In this document: piece after piece, positions 54,751 to 63,511 of the stretch
How positions within the stretch are numbered: position 1 is the first letter of the stretch
Layout of the letters: the number at the start of each line of letters is the position of its first letter
Origin: Microbacterium sp. CH12i
GTDB taxonomy: Bacteria > Actinomycetota > Actinomycetes > Actinomycetales > Microbacteriaceae
Assembly (NCBI RefSeq): GCF_000685355.1
Contig: NZ_JHET01000010.1
Location: 310,001-374,000 of the forward strand
Direction of reading: 5' to 3'
Length of the DNA: 64,000 bases
Program-made: the position numbers and the translations under genes
The notes under the pieces: generated by a model
The model's input: the letters and a program-made list of their open reading frames with translations, nothing else
What the model was told of the DNA's origin: nothing
The model's database searches: none

Positions 54751-56124
54751 TCAGTTAAAGTCCCCACCCGGGGCCATGTCCATGAACCGGGAGTAATGCC
54801 CCTGGAACGCGATGTTGATCGTCGCAGTCGGGCCGTTACGGTGCTTCGCGACGATCAGGTCAGCCTCGCCGGGGCGAATGTCCTTGTCGTAGACCGAGTC
54901 GCGGTGGAGCAGGATCACCATGTCGGCATCCTGCTCAATCGAGCCCGACTCACGAAGGTCGCTGATCTGGGGCTTCTTGTCTTGGCGCTGCTCAGAACCA
55001 CGGTTCAGCTGCGACAGTGCGATGACCGGAACCTGCAGCTCCTTCGCGAGCAGTTTCAACGCACGCGAGAACTCCGAGACCTCTTGCTGGCGAGACTCGA
55101 CGCGCTTGCCGCTCGTCATCAGCTGCAGGTAGTCGATGATGACCATCCGCAGTCCCGAACGCTGCTTGAGGCGACGGCACTTCGCACGAATCTCCACGAG
55201 CGTCATGTTGGGGCTGTCGTCAATATAGAGCGGTGCATCGTTGATGCGACCACGGGTCGCTGCCACGGTCGTCCAGTCGCGCGGGTCGAGCGTGCCCTTA
55301 CGCATGTGCTGCAGTGGGATCGCGCCCTCGGCACTGAGCAGGCGCATCGCGATCTCAGCCTTGCCCATCTCGAGGGAGAAGAAGATCGCCGGCTGGTTGT
55401 GGCCGATGGCGGCGGAACGAGCGAAGTCCAACGCAAGCGTCGACTTACCCATTGCCGGTCGGGCCGCGACAACGATCATCTGCCCGCCGTGCAAACCGTT
55501 CGTCAGCTCGTCGAGCTCTTTGAAGCCGGTCGGCACGCCGGTCATCGAACCGTCACGACCGCTGGCGGCCTCGATCTCTTCGACCGCAGCATCGACAGCG
55601 ACGGTCAGCGGAACGTAGTCTTCGACCTCTTGCATGCCGGTGACCGCGTAGATCTCTGCCTGCGCGTTGTTGACGATGTCAGCAGCTTCGCCCTGACCGT
55701 CGTAGCCGAGCTGCACGATGCGAGTGCCCGCGTCGACGAGGCGACGGAGGATCGCACGCTCCGAAACGATGCTGCCGTAGTACCCAGCGTTCGCCGCGGT
55801 CGGCACGATCGACGTAAGCGTGTGCAGGTAGTCGGCGCCGCCGGCGCGGCCCAGCTCGCCGGTCTTGATCAGCTCGTCGGTGACCGCAACGACGTCTGTG
55901 GGCTCACCGTGCGAGTACAGCGAGAGAATCGCCTCGAAGATGAGCTCGTGCTTCGGAATGTAGAAGTCGGCGCCCCTGAGCGTCTCGATCACATCGGCGA
56001 CAGCATCCTTCGACAGGAGCATTCCACCGAGGGCGCTCTGTTCGGCGAGAAGGTCGTGTGGTGGCGTGCGCTCTGGCTTGCGCTGGCCCCCGAGACGCTC
56101 CTCCGAGATGTCGGCAATCGACAC
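54751..56124 (-). CDS. dnaB: replicative DNA helicase
   Basis: A full-length DnaB helicase of 457 residues. The N-terminal DnaG-interacting domain starts at DLLAEQSALGGMLL. The RecA-type C-terminal domain has Walker A ARPAMGKSTLAL, Walker B MVIIDYLQLM and the arginine finger region QLNRGSEQRQDKKPQ. LRESGSIEQDADMV and KHRNGPTATIN are standard. It unwinds DNA ahead of the fork. No intein is present. Its place near the rpsF-ssb-rpsR-rplI operon is the usual actinobacterial order, here with two secreted-protein genes in between. Confidence 0.97.
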   Translation of the reverse strand: MSIADISEERLGGQRKPERTPPHDLLAEQSALGGMLLSKDAVADVIETLRGADFYIPKHELIFEAILSLYSHGEPTDVVAVTDELIKTGELGRAGGADYLHTLTSIVPTAANAGYYGSIVSERAILRRLVDAGTRIVQLGYDGQGEAADIVNNAQAEIYAVTGMQEVEDYVPLTVAVDAAVEEIEAASGRDGSMTGVPTGFKELDELTNGLHGGQMIVVAARPAMGKSTLALDFARSAAIGHNQPAIFFSLEMGKAEIAMRLLSAEGAIPLQHMRKGTLDPRDWTTVAATRGRINDAPLYIDDSPNMTLVEIRAKCRRLKQRSGLRMVIIDYLQLMTSGKRVESRQQEVSEFSRALKLLAKELQVPVIALSQLNRGSEQRQDKKPQISDLRESGSIEQDADMVILLHRDSVYDKDIRPGEADLIVAKHRNGPTATINIAFQGHYSRFMDMAPGGDFN

Positions 56125-56628
56125 GGTGCTCCCTTCGGTGCGCTAGATGTTGGTGGCGACGGCGGAGTGTCCCGCGATCGCACACAGCGAATCACACACC
56201 ACCGACATCTCGTCGCTCCCCCACGCTAGAAGCGACGTTCTCCACCTGCAACACGGCCTGTGGATAACTCTGTGGAGAGTGTGCGGAGAACTTCGGAGTG
56301 TCTGTGTAAAACACATGTGGATAACCCTGTGCTGTACGCAATATTTATGCTCATTTATTGCCTTTGACCTGGATATTTAGTATTCACGATGCTGTGGATG
56401 AGAATCGACTTAAACGCGTCATTGAAGGTTTCCCTCACTCGTTGGAAGATGTGTACAACTTGGGGAGAAGTCAAGCGCGAATTTTGTCGGGCGCGTCTTC
56501 CGGGCGTGCGGTGGTAAGGCGCCGGTCACACGCGAATTAGCCCTAGACACGCGCTGCCGCCAACGGGTATCGTCGGCCACACGACGCATCTTGTGTTGTG
56601 AACGTTTCCCTTCGAGGGGGAGGTGAAC
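56125..56628. promoter_or_regulatory. dnaB upstream region with two DnaA boxes and AT-rich block
   Basis: A 504-base region with no supported gene. Two perfect DnaA boxes in TGTGGATAA orientation lie at 56259-56267 and 56316-56324, and a stretch rich in A/T (about 56335-56400, e.g. ATATTTATGCTCATTTATTG) follows. These could titrate DnaA or tie dnaB expression to replication; they are too few for a chromosomal origin. The dnaB promoter must be in the left part and that of the secreted protein in the right. Confidence 0.55.
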
Positions 56629-57428
56629 GTGGCTACTGCTACATCCCGTCGGATTTCGACCGGCATCGCGTGGAGCACGTTCGGAGTGCTCGCGTGGGCG
56701 ACGCTCAGCATCCTCACCAGCGGTGGCGCCGCACACGCCGAGGAAGAGCCCGACGGACTCCTCGGAAACGTCACGTCGATCGTCGCTCCGCTCGTGACAG
56801 AGGTCGTGACACCCGTAGTGGCCGATGTCGTCGCACCTATCTTGCAGACTCCCGTCGTGCAGGTGGCGTCTGAATCCGTCCCGGTGGTGACCGATCTGCT
56901 TCAACACGCCCCCGTTTCAAGCATCACTACCCCGATTCTGGATGCCGCTACCGCCGTCCCCGTCATCGGCGATGTTCTCAGCGGTCTCGGCGTCCCCGGT
57001 GCCGTCGATGATGTCGCAGCCGTTGTAGACACCACAGACTCCGGAGTCTCGCCCCAGAGCGACATACCGACCGGAATCGTTTCGGCCCCCATCACGGCCG
57101 TGGCAAGCGCCGAGACGTCTGCCCCGGCAGCCACCGCGACCATGCTCACCGGACGCTTATTTGACGATTCCGGAGCCACGCTCGCCACCGTGGATGACAG
57201 TGCGGATGCCAGCGATGTGCCGTCGCTGCCTGCGAAGGCGCGCATGCTCCGCCGGGTTCGCCGGCACCTTCTTCCTCCGCCGGACACGGCGCAGGCCCCG
57301 TTGGTGACGGTGCACGCCTCGCTGACACCCCCGTCGACTCGCTTCATTACTGGAAGCGAACTCTCGGCGCACCGGATGACGATCTGCCGTCGTCTCCGGT
57401 CGCCGAAACCGACACCTCTCCTGACTGA
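56629..57428 (+). CDS. secreted Val/Pro-rich protein, probable frameshift
   Basis: A secreted protein of unknown function. The GTG at 56629 has GGGGAGG at five bases; the signal peptide is IAWSTFGVLAWATLSILTSGGAAHA. The mature part has repeats of the form LVTEVVTPVVADVVAPIL and VPVIGDVLSGLGVP, rich in Val, Pro and Asp. After about residue 203 the uncorrected frame turns Arg-rich. A shift near 57232-57245 gives AHAPPGSPAPSSSAGHGAG and an end at 57428 (…ETDTSPD), which fits the acidic, Ser/Pro-rich style better; uncorrected, it would end at 57456. The following chaplin-like gene is 98 bases on. Confidence 0.6.
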
Positions 57429-57526
57429 CCGGGGTTCTGTCATCCCTCGCGGATGACAGACGTGTCGCGCGCGACCCCAGATCGCGCGGACCTCATCAAC
57501 CCCACCTCAGTCAGGAGCTGAACATT

Positions 57527-58723
57527 ATGCGTACAACAGTGAGGCGCGTCCTTTGGGGCGTGCTGGTAGCCGGCGGGATCACCCTGCTCGGCGCCACAGC
57601 CGCCAATGCGGCAGAAACCGATGGAGAGGACAGCATCCTCTCCGGAACCCAGGCGATCATCCCCGTCTCGATACCCGTTGATATCACCGGAAGAGCCATC
57701 GCCCTGCTCGGAACATCCAGCGTGGATGCACCGGCACCAGAACCCGCCGCCGTTGCAGAACCCACCGCGACCGATCCGGTCGCGACCACGAGCGGTACAG
57801 ATGGGGTGGCATCCGGGACGCAGGCGGTCATCACCGTCGACGTTCCGGTGACCATCCAAAACACCGCGGTGAGCCTTCTCGGTTCATCTTCAACCAGCAC
57901 CCCTCCCGCTGATCCCCAGACTGAAGCTCCCCAGGCTTCCGCTCCGGCTGCGGGGGTGCCATCCGTGACGACATCTGGCACCGACTCGCTGCTTGGCGGC
58001 AGCCAGGCGTTGCTACAGGTGAACGTTCCGGTCAACGTGTCTGGCAATGCCATCTCGGTGTTGGGCACAAGCGACGTCGCAGCGTCTGAGGAGTCGGCGG
58101 CACCCGCCTCCTCAACGCCAGCACCGTTAACGGGCACCACGGATGCTACGACACCTGAGGCTGTCACCGACGGCACAGACGGTGTCGCCAGCGGCACTCA
58201 GGTGATCGCACCCGTCACCGCACCGGTAGCGGTTCTCGGTAATGCGATCAGCGTGCTCGGCACGAGCGATGTGACCGGAGGAGGCGCGGGCACGCCCGCA
58301 TCGCCACCGGCGGCGGGTGGTGACATCCTCACATCGGGTGTGGGATCGATCCTGGGTGGGTCGCAAATCGCGGCTCCGCTCAGCATCCCGCTTACGATCG
58401 GCGGCAACGCGATCTCGGTCGTCGGGACCAGCACTGTCACCGACCCCGGACCGGGAACAACCCCCGGCACGGATCCTGGGACCGACCCGGGCACCGATCC
58501 TGGTACCGACCCGGGCACCGACCCGGGAAATAACCCCGGAACCGACCCCGGGACGAACCCGAACCCCGGAACCGTCCCGAGCGGAAACGGATCGGCCATC
58601 ATGGCAACGGCTCCGCGGCTCGCTGCCACCGGTGGCAGCAGCGATCTTGCACCCACAGTGCTGGCTGCACTGCTGATGCTGCTCGGTGCCGGCCTGCTAC
58701 TGCGTCGCCGCACGATGCAGTAG
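57527..58723 (+). CDS. chaplin-like five-repeat surface protein with LAATG signal
   Basis: A 398-residue secreted protein. After the signal peptide (LWGVLVAGGITLLGATAANA) come five copies of a 30-residue module: SILSGTQAIIPVSIPVDITG, GVASGTQAVITVDVPVTIQN, SLLGGSQALLQVNVPVNVSG, GVASGTQVIAPVTAPVAVLG, SILGGSQIAAPLSIPLTIGG. Most end in GNAISVLGTS or a close variant. The consensus PVxVxGNAIxVLG matches the chaplin domain without its cysteines. A tandem GTDPG repeat forms a spacer, and the end is LAATG, a hydrophobic helix and RRRTMQ, a class E sortase signal as in long chaplins. The role may be in surface hydrophobicity or adhesion. Confidence 0.75.
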   Translation: MRTTVRRVLWGVLVAGGITLLGATAANAAETDGEDSILSGTQAIIPVSIPVDITGRAIALLGTSSVDAPAPEPAAVAEPTATDPVATTSGTDGVASGTQAVITVDVPVTIQNTAVSLLGSSSTSTPPADPQTEAPQASAPAAGVPSVTTSGTDSLLGGSQALLQVNVPVNVSGNAISVLGTSDVAASEESAAPASSTPAPLTGTTDATTPEAVTDGTDGVASGTQVIAPVTAPVAVLGNAISVLGTSDVTGGGAGTPASPPAAGGDILTSGVGSILGGSQIAAPLSIPLTIGGNAISVVGTSTVTDPGPGTTPGTDPGTDPGTDPGTDPGTDPGNNPGTDPGTNPNPGTVPSGNGSAIMATAPRLAATGGSSDLAPTVLAALLMLLGAGLLLRRRTMQ

Positions 58724-58743
58724 CCGAACACCAGCGGTAAACG

Positions 58744-58792
58744 GTCCGGTTGGGCCGGCACCCTCGAAGAGGAATTGTCGGCCCAACCGGAC
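58744..58792 (+). terminator. hairpin after the chaplin-like gene
   Basis: GTCCGGTTGGGCCG (58744-58757) pairs with CGGCCCAACCGGAC (58779-58792), a 14-bp stem with a 21-base loop, 21 bases after the stop codon. Confidence 0.75.
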
Positions 58793-58842
58793 ACCGGTGT
58801 GCCCGGCATCCGATTCACAACACACCAGCGCGCCAACGCGGA

Positions 58843-58876
58843 ACGCCCCCTATCCCGAAGGACAGAGGGCGTTCGC
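58843..58876 (-). terminator. hairpin after rplI
   Basis: GAACGCCC (58843-58850) and GGGCGTTC (58869-58876) form an 8-bp stem beginning 15 bases after the rplI stop on the minus strand. With the previous hairpin it separates the convergent operons. Confidence 0.6.
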
Positions 58877-58891
58877 GCAGGTGGTTGCGGA

Positions 58892-59344
58892 CTACTTGGC
58901 CGCGACGACCTGAAGGGTGATGACGGCGATGACGTCTTCGTGCAGACGCACAGTCGCCTCGTGGTCGCCAGTCGACTTGATCGGCGCGGTGATCGTCACC
59001 TTGCGCTTGTCGATCTTGCCGAGGCCAGCAGCCTCAACAGCGTCAGCGACGTGGTCGGTCTTGACAGAACCGAACAGACGTCCGGCAGCGCCAGCCTTGA
59101 CGGCCAGACGAACCTTCGTGTCTTCGATCTTGTCCTTCAGAGCCACAGCCTCGTCGCGGTCGTGAATGGCGCGCGCCTTGCGGGCGGCCTGGATCGACTC
59201 GACCTGCTTGGCACCACCACGGGTCCACGCCGTAGCGAGGCCCTGGGGGATGAGGTAGTTACGGGCGTACCCGTTCTTGACCTCGATCACGTCGCCGGCG
59301 CTTCCGAGCCCGGCAACTTCGTTCGTGAGAATCAGCTTTGCCAT
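58892..59344 (-). CDS. rplI: 50S ribosomal protein L9
   Basis: A 150-residue L9. The N-terminal RNA-binding domain has [28 protein letters not shown], the standard signature, followed by the long connecting helix and the C-terminal domain ([21 protein letters not shown]). It is the last gene of the rpsF-ssb-rpsR-rplI operon. Confidence 0.98.
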   Translation of the reverse strand: MAKLILTNEVAGLGSAGDVIEVKNGYARNYLIPQGLATAWTRGGAKQVESIQAARKARAIHDRDEAVALKDKIEDTKVRLAVKAGAAGRLFGSVKTDHVADAVEAAGLGKIDKRKVTITAPIKSTGDHEATVRLHEDVIAVITLQVVAAK

Positions 59345-59355
59345 CTCGTTACCCC

Positions 59356-59610
59356 TTACCGGCCTGCGCCAGCGTAGGGCAGGAGCGCCATTTCGCGTGC
59401 GTTCTTGATCGCCGTGGCGATCAGACGCTGCTCCTGCACCGAGACACCGGTGATACGACGGGCGCGGATCTTCCCACGCTCCGAAACGAACTTACGGAGG
59501 GTTGCGATGTCCTTGTAATCAATGACGCCAACCCGGATCGACTTCGCGGGAGCGGTGGGCTTGCCACCCTTCCGCGGCTTGCGGCGGTCGCCGCTCGACT
59601 TTCCAGCCAT
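59356..59610 (-). CDS. rpsR: 30S ribosomal protein S18
   Basis: An 84-residue S18. [27 protein letters not shown] is the conserved core that binds 16S rRNA beside S6. The N-terminus is basic ([20 protein letters not shown]). There is no zinc-binding CxxC pair, so this is the zinc-free (C-) form, which suits a genome with a strong Zur system. It lies between ssb and rplI. Confidence 0.97.
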   Translation of the reverse strand: MAGKSSGDRRKPRKGGKPTAPAKSIRVGVIDYKDIATLRKFVSERGKIRARRITGVSVQEQRLIATAIKNAREMALLPYAGAGR

Positions 59611-59668
59611 GGTTATTCCTTATTGATGAGCGGATGCCGAGGCATCCAGAAACTTTAAACCCAGAACT

Positions 59669-60187
59669 TTAGAACGGGGTGTCGTCGCCGAAGCTGCCAG
59701 GAGTACTCCACGCATCAGCGCTGGTCGATGAACCGGGTGTTGACCACGGCTCCTCCGATACCTGCTGTTGCTGCTGCGCGGGACGCGACTGTCCACCGCC
59801 GCCGCCACCGGCACCGCCGGTAGAAGCAGCGCGGGTAACCTGCGCGGTCGCGTACCGAAGCGAAGGGCCGATCTCGTCGACCTCCAGCTCGATAGCGGTG
59901 CGCTGGTTGCCCTCGCGGTCCTGGTAGGAACGCTGACGCAGACGGCCCTGCGCAACAACACGCATGCCCTTCGTCAGCGAGCCCGCCACGTGCTCGGCGA
60001 ACTCGCGCCAGACAGATGCGCGGAGGAACAGCGCATCGCCGTCCTTCCACTCATTCGCTGCCCGGTCGAAGCTGCGCGGCGTTGATGCGATGGTGAAGTT
60101 CGCCACCGGCAGCCCGTTCTGCGTGTAACGCAGCTCGGGGTCGGCCGTGAGGTTTCCCACAACGGTGATGACGGTTTCGCCAGCCAT
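59669..60187 (-). CDS. ssb: single-stranded DNA-binding protein
   Basis: A 172-residue SSB. The OB fold starts at [31 protein letters not shown] and includes [36 protein letters not shown] Gly/Gln-rich disordered linker ([20 protein letters not shown]) leads to the acidic tip DDTPF, which recruits repair and replication partners. It is the second gene of the rpsF operon. The proximity to dnaB fits the usual replication cluster. Confidence 0.97.
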   Translation of the reverse strand: MAGETVITVVGNLTADPELRYTQNGLPVANFTIASTPRSFDRAANEWKDGDALFLRASVWREFAEHVAGSLTKGMRVVAQGRLRQRSYQDREGNQRTAIELEVDEIGPSLRYATAQVTRAASTGGAGGGGGGQSRPAQQQQQVSEEPWSTPGSSTSADAWSTPGSFGDDTPF

Positions 60188-60192
60188 GAGCC

Positions 60193-60561
60193 TTAGGCCT
60201 TTGCTGCCTTGGCGGCCTTGCGAGCAGCCTTCTCTTCGGAGCGCTTGGCTTCGAATGCGACCATTGCCTGAGCTTCCTCGGCACGCAGAACCTTGGTGCG
60301 CATGATCTGCTCGTTCAGCTTCAGCTGACGGTCAAGCTCCTGCGTGGTTTCGCTTGTAGCCGTGAAGTTGACGACGGCGTAGATGCCCTCGGTCTTCTTC
60401 TGGATCTCGTAAGCCAGACGGCGCTTACCCCAGATGTCGACCTTGTCAATCGAGCCACCATCATTGGTGATGACTTTCAGGAACTTGTCGAGGGTCGGGG
60501 CGACGATGCGCTCGTCGATCTCGGGGGTCAGAATGACCATGAGTTCGTACTGGTGCGTCAC
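60193..60561 (-). CDS. rpsF: 30S ribosomal protein S6
   Basis: A 122-residue S6. [27 protein letters not shown] and [27 protein letters not shown] are the conserved segments. A basic Ala/Lys-rich tail follows ([16 protein letters not shown]). It opens the operon with ssb, rpsR and rplI. S6 and S18 bind each other on 16S rRNA and, in several bacteria, on their own mRNA leader, so autoregulation here is possible; a large hairpin lies 27 bases upstream of the start. Confidence 0.98.
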   Translation of the reverse strand: MTHQYELMVILTPEIDERIVAPTLDKFLKVITNDGGSIDKVDIWGKRRLAYEIQKKTEGIYAVVNFTATSETTQELDRQLKLNEQIMRTKVLRAEEAQAMVAFEAKRSEEKAARKAAKAAKA

Positions 60562-60587
60562 TTACCCACCTCCTTCGGACTAGAACG

Positions 60588-60610
60588 GTTTTCGGGAATT
60601 TCCCGAAAAC
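60588..60610 (-). promoter_or_regulatory. perfect 23-nt palindrome in the rpsF leader
   Basis: GTTTTCGGGAA, one central T and TTCCCGAAAAC form an 11-bp stem ending 27 bases from the rpsF start. It could be the terminator of the preceding gene, an operator, or an mRNA hairpin for S6:S18 control. Confidence 0.5.
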
Positions 60611-60743
60611 AGGAGGGTGTGTGCACGTGCCTGCTCTTCTCGCCGCCGAATGCGGTCCGATGGGCAGACAACCACAACAGTCTACTTGAGATCCGGGCGT
60701 GTCTCGAACACAGCTGTCAGCGCACCCGTCCAAGCTCCGACGC

Positions 60744-61985
60744 TCACGTGTACCAGCTGGGCTCTGGCACCTCATTGAGCAGGACGAAGCGACCCACTTC
60801 GTGCCGCTTGTACGGCAGCGGGTCGTGCAGGCTGTGCGTGCGGAGGTTGCGCCAATAAATGTCGAGGCCGATGCTGTTCGCGGTCGCGCGGGCGCCGGTC
60901 AGTTCGAAGATGCGGGTCGCGACCTCGAGACCGTCTTCGATAATTCGCGCCTTTGCGGCCGCAACGCGGACGGCGAGCTCACCGCGGCGACGCTCGGTGA
61001 GCTCTTCCCGAGGTGCGTGCAGTGCAGCGCTGATCTCAATGTCGACCGCGTCGATGAGTGCGGCATCCGCCCAGATTTTCGAGGCCAGCTGACCGTATCC
61101 TTCCAGCACATAGAACTCGTCCACACCGCGCCGCTTGTCCTCGCCGCCATACGGCCACGCGCGGGTCCGCTCACGGGTGTACGCACTGGCTGCGGCGAGC
61201 GCACCCTCGGCGATTCCCAGGTAGATGTTGTTGAAAACGGCCTGCAACGCAGGCACCTTGAGTTCGTTGTAGGCCAACGGCTGGAAGACGCGGTCGGTGA
61301 AGCCGGCAGCGCCCGCCCAGTCCACACGCACACCCTCGATCTCCACTCCCCCAGACTCGGTGAGGCGTTGACCGAGGTTGTCCCAGTCGCCGAGGAAGCG
61401 GATGCCGGGCTGATCGGTCGGGACGATAGCGAAGATGTGCGTGTCGGTGCCGGCAAGCACGCCCTCCAGAACAGTGAGGTCAGCGACACGACCTCCGGTC
61501 GAGAACGATTTGCGCCCCGTGAAAATGAGCTCGTCGCCTTCTTCGGTGATCGCGAGATCGGAGTCGCGGGGGTTCACCGCGCCACCGAAGAACAGGTTGC
61601 CCTCGGTGTACAGCTGCTCGACGGCGGCAATCTGCGCCTCGGTCCCGACCAGGCGCACCGCCCAGGCCCATACGTAGTGGTAGCCGAGCAACTGTCCGAT
61701 CGAGCCGTCCGCCCGCGAGATGATGCGTACGATCCGGTTCACGACGTCCCAGGGCAGCTCTGCTCCGCCGTGGGCTCGCGGGCCGAGCACGGTGACCAAT
61801 CCTGCATTCTTGAGCAGCGCCACCTCGGTGTGTGGTGCCTCGTTAGCGTGATCGCGCTCGACGGCGTCGGCGGCGAGGATGTCGGCGACTTCCTGTGCGC
61901 GAGCGAGCCATTCCTGCTCCGTTGCGGGGCGAGGCGCGCTCGACCAGCGGTCGACGAGGGCGGATGCTGTGATCGCAGTGGTCAT
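60744..61985 (-). CDS. acyl-CoA dehydrogenase-fold monooxygenase (DszC-like)
   Basis: A 413-residue flavoprotein of the acyl-CoA dehydrogenase superfamily. The C-terminal NLRTHSLHDPLPYKRHEVGRF matches the DszC/SfnB subgroup, whose members are flavin-dependent monooxygenases (dibenzothiophene, organosulfur) rather than CoA dehydrogenases. GRKSFSTGGRVADLTVLEGV and GDWDNLGQRLTESGGVEIEGV are flavin-site segments. It is divergent from a related gene at 62166. Together they suggest uptake or use of organic sulfur. No reductase gene adjoins. Confidence 0.85.
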   Translation of the reverse strand: MTTAITASALVDRWSSAPRPATEQEWLARAQEVADILAADAVERDHANEAPHTEVALLKNAGLVTVLGPRAHGGAELPWDVVNRIVRIISRADGSIGQLLGYHYVWAWAVRLVGTEAQIAAVEQLYTEGNLFFGGAVNPRDSDLAITEEGDELIFTGRKSFSTGGRVADLTVLEGVLAGTDTHIFAIVPTDQPGIRFLGDWDNLGQRLTESGGVEIEGVRVDWAGAAGFTDRVFQPLAYNELKVPALQAVFNNIYLGIAEGALAAASAYTRERTRAWPYGGEDKRRGVDEFYVLEGYGQLASKIWADAALIDAVDIEISAALHAPREELTERRRGELAVRVAAAKARIIEDGLEVATRIFELTGARATANSIGLDIYWRNLRTHSLHDPLPYKRHEVGRFVLLNEVPEPSWYT

Positions 61986-62101
61986 TTCGGATCTCCTGTC
62001 CGGTCTGGCGTCCGTCGCACTCGCAGAGTTGCGTCCGGGCCGTGAATGCAGCCACGCTCCCAGCCGTTCCCGCCGCGCGTCAATGCTGTGTCCTCACGTT
62101 T

Positions 62102-62113
62102 CGTCACGTGACG
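62102..62113. promoter_or_regulatory. 12-bp perfect palindrome between divergent flavoprotein genes
   Basis: CGTCACGTGACG is a perfect dyad located between the two divergent acyl-CoA-dehydrogenase-fold genes, about 50 bases from the right-hand start. It is a likely operator for coordinated control. Confidence 0.5.
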
Positions 62114-62165
62114 TTACGCGACGGTCTCTCGGCCAAGGGCGTCTGCGGTGACTAGCGTCTGGGTC

Positions 62166-63419
62166 ATGACCAGCTTCTTCGTTGACTCTTCCGAAATCTC
62201 CAGCGGTGCCGACCTCACGCCGATTCGCGCGCGGTTTCGCGCGATTCTCGACGCCATCGCTGAGGGTGCGCGCGACCGCGATGAGTCCAGAGAGCTTCCG
62301 CGTGACGGCATCCGCGCACTCGCCGAGGCCGGATTCGGGGCCCTCCGCGTGCCGAAGAAATACGGTGGATACGGCGTCTCGCTGCCTCAGCTCGTCGAAC
62401 TTCTCGCCGATCTCGCGGCCGCCGACCCGAACCTGCCGCAGGCGTTGCGCGGTCACTTCGCTCTTGTCGAGGATCGCCTCAATGCCCATGCTGCCAGCGA
62501 CCAATCGACGTGGTTCCGGCGCTTCGTCAACGGAGAGCTCGCCGGCAACGCCTGGACCGAAATCGGCGAAGTGAAGGTCGGCGACGTCAACACGAAGGTG
62601 TCAGCGGGCCCCGATGGCCTCGTCGTCAACGGCACGAAGTATTACAGCACCGGCAGCATCTTCGCCGACTGGCTCGATGTGTATGCACAGCGACTCGACA
62701 CGGGCGAGACCGTCATCGCGATTGTGAACACCCATCAGAGTGGAGTGACCCTGCTCGACGACTGGGACGGCTTCGGTCAGCGCACCACCGGCAGCGGCAC
62801 GACCGTTCTCGAGAACGCCCGGGTTGATGCCGAAGCGGTCAGTGCGTTCGCCGACCGCTTCCGCTACCAAACCGCTTTTTACCAAGTGGTGTTGCTGGCG
62901 ACTCTCGCAGGCATCGCCGAGAACGCCGTGACCGAGTTCGCTGGTGAGGCGCAGCGACGCAAGCGCGTGTTCAGTCACGGTGCGAGCCCGGAATGGAACC
63001 AGGACCCGCTCGTGCAGAGTGTCGTCGGTATCGCTGGATCGCAGGCGTTCGCCGCCCGCGCCACCGCCGTGCGTGCGGCCGAGGCATCGCAGGACGCCTA
63101 CCTTGGCCACTTCGTTGCAGATGCGGATGCAGAGGAAGAAGCGAACATCCGCGCTGAGCTGGATTCGGCTCGCGGTCAGGTCGTCATCACGAGCCTCGCT
63201 CAATCAGCCACGAGCGCCCTTTTCGACGCGCTCGGCGCGTCGGGTACCTCCGCTGCGAAGCGACTCGACCGTCACTGGCGCAACGCTCGCACAGTCAGCT
63301 CGCACAACCCGGTGGTGTTCAAACAGCGCATCATCGGCGATTGGGAGATCAACCAGACCGTGCCACCGTACGTGTGGGCGATCGGGGCGGCTGTTCAGGT
63401 CGCCGCGGCCGCGAGCTAA
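62166..63419 (+). CDS. acyl-CoA dehydrogenase-fold monooxygenase (SfnB-like)
   Basis: A 417-residue flavoprotein, paralogous in fold to the gene at 60744 but clearly different. GFGALRVPKKYGGYGVSLPQLVELLADLAAADPNLPQALRGHF is the N-terminal substrate/flavin region, NGTKYYSTGSIFADWLDVYA the flavin segment, and HWRNARTVSSHNPVVFKQRIIGDW the C-terminal DszC/SfnB-type motif. The start ATG at 62166 was chosen over an in-frame ATG-like start at 62148. These enzymes commonly oxygenate organosulfur compounds or alkylamines. A shared CGTCACGTGACG dyad suggests co-regulation with its divergent neighbour. Confidence 0.87.
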   Translation: MTSFFVDSSEISSGADLTPIRARFRAILDAIAEGARDRDESRELPRDGIRALAEAGFGALRVPKKYGGYGVSLPQLVELLADLAAADPNLPQALRGHFALVEDRLNAHAASDQSTWFRRFVNGELAGNAWTEIGEVKVGDVNTKVSAGPDGLVVNGTKYYSTGSIFADWLDVYAQRLDTGETVIAIVNTHQSGVTLLDDWDGFGQRTTGSGTTVLENARVDAEAVSAFADRFRYQTAFYQVVLLATLAGIAENAVTEFAGEAQRRKRVFSHGASPEWNQDPLVQSVVGIAGSQAFAARATAVRAAEASQDAYLGHFVADADAEEEANIRAELDSARGQVVITSLAQSATSALFDALGASGTSAAKRLDRHWRNARTVSSHNPVVFKQRIIGDWEINQTVPPYVWAIGAAVQVAAAAS

Positions 63420-63511
63420 CCACCCCGCCCCGTCCTCCGCACCCGCCCGCCCGCCCGCCGCACGGGAACGGTGACCGCATCACACCGGCCGCGCCGGGTA
63501 GCGTGGCCGAC

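Noticed and set aside
56259..56324. A chromosomal or plasmid origin
   Set aside because: Only two DnaA boxes and no dnaA, dnaN or rep gene nearby in the window; titration or regulation is more likely.
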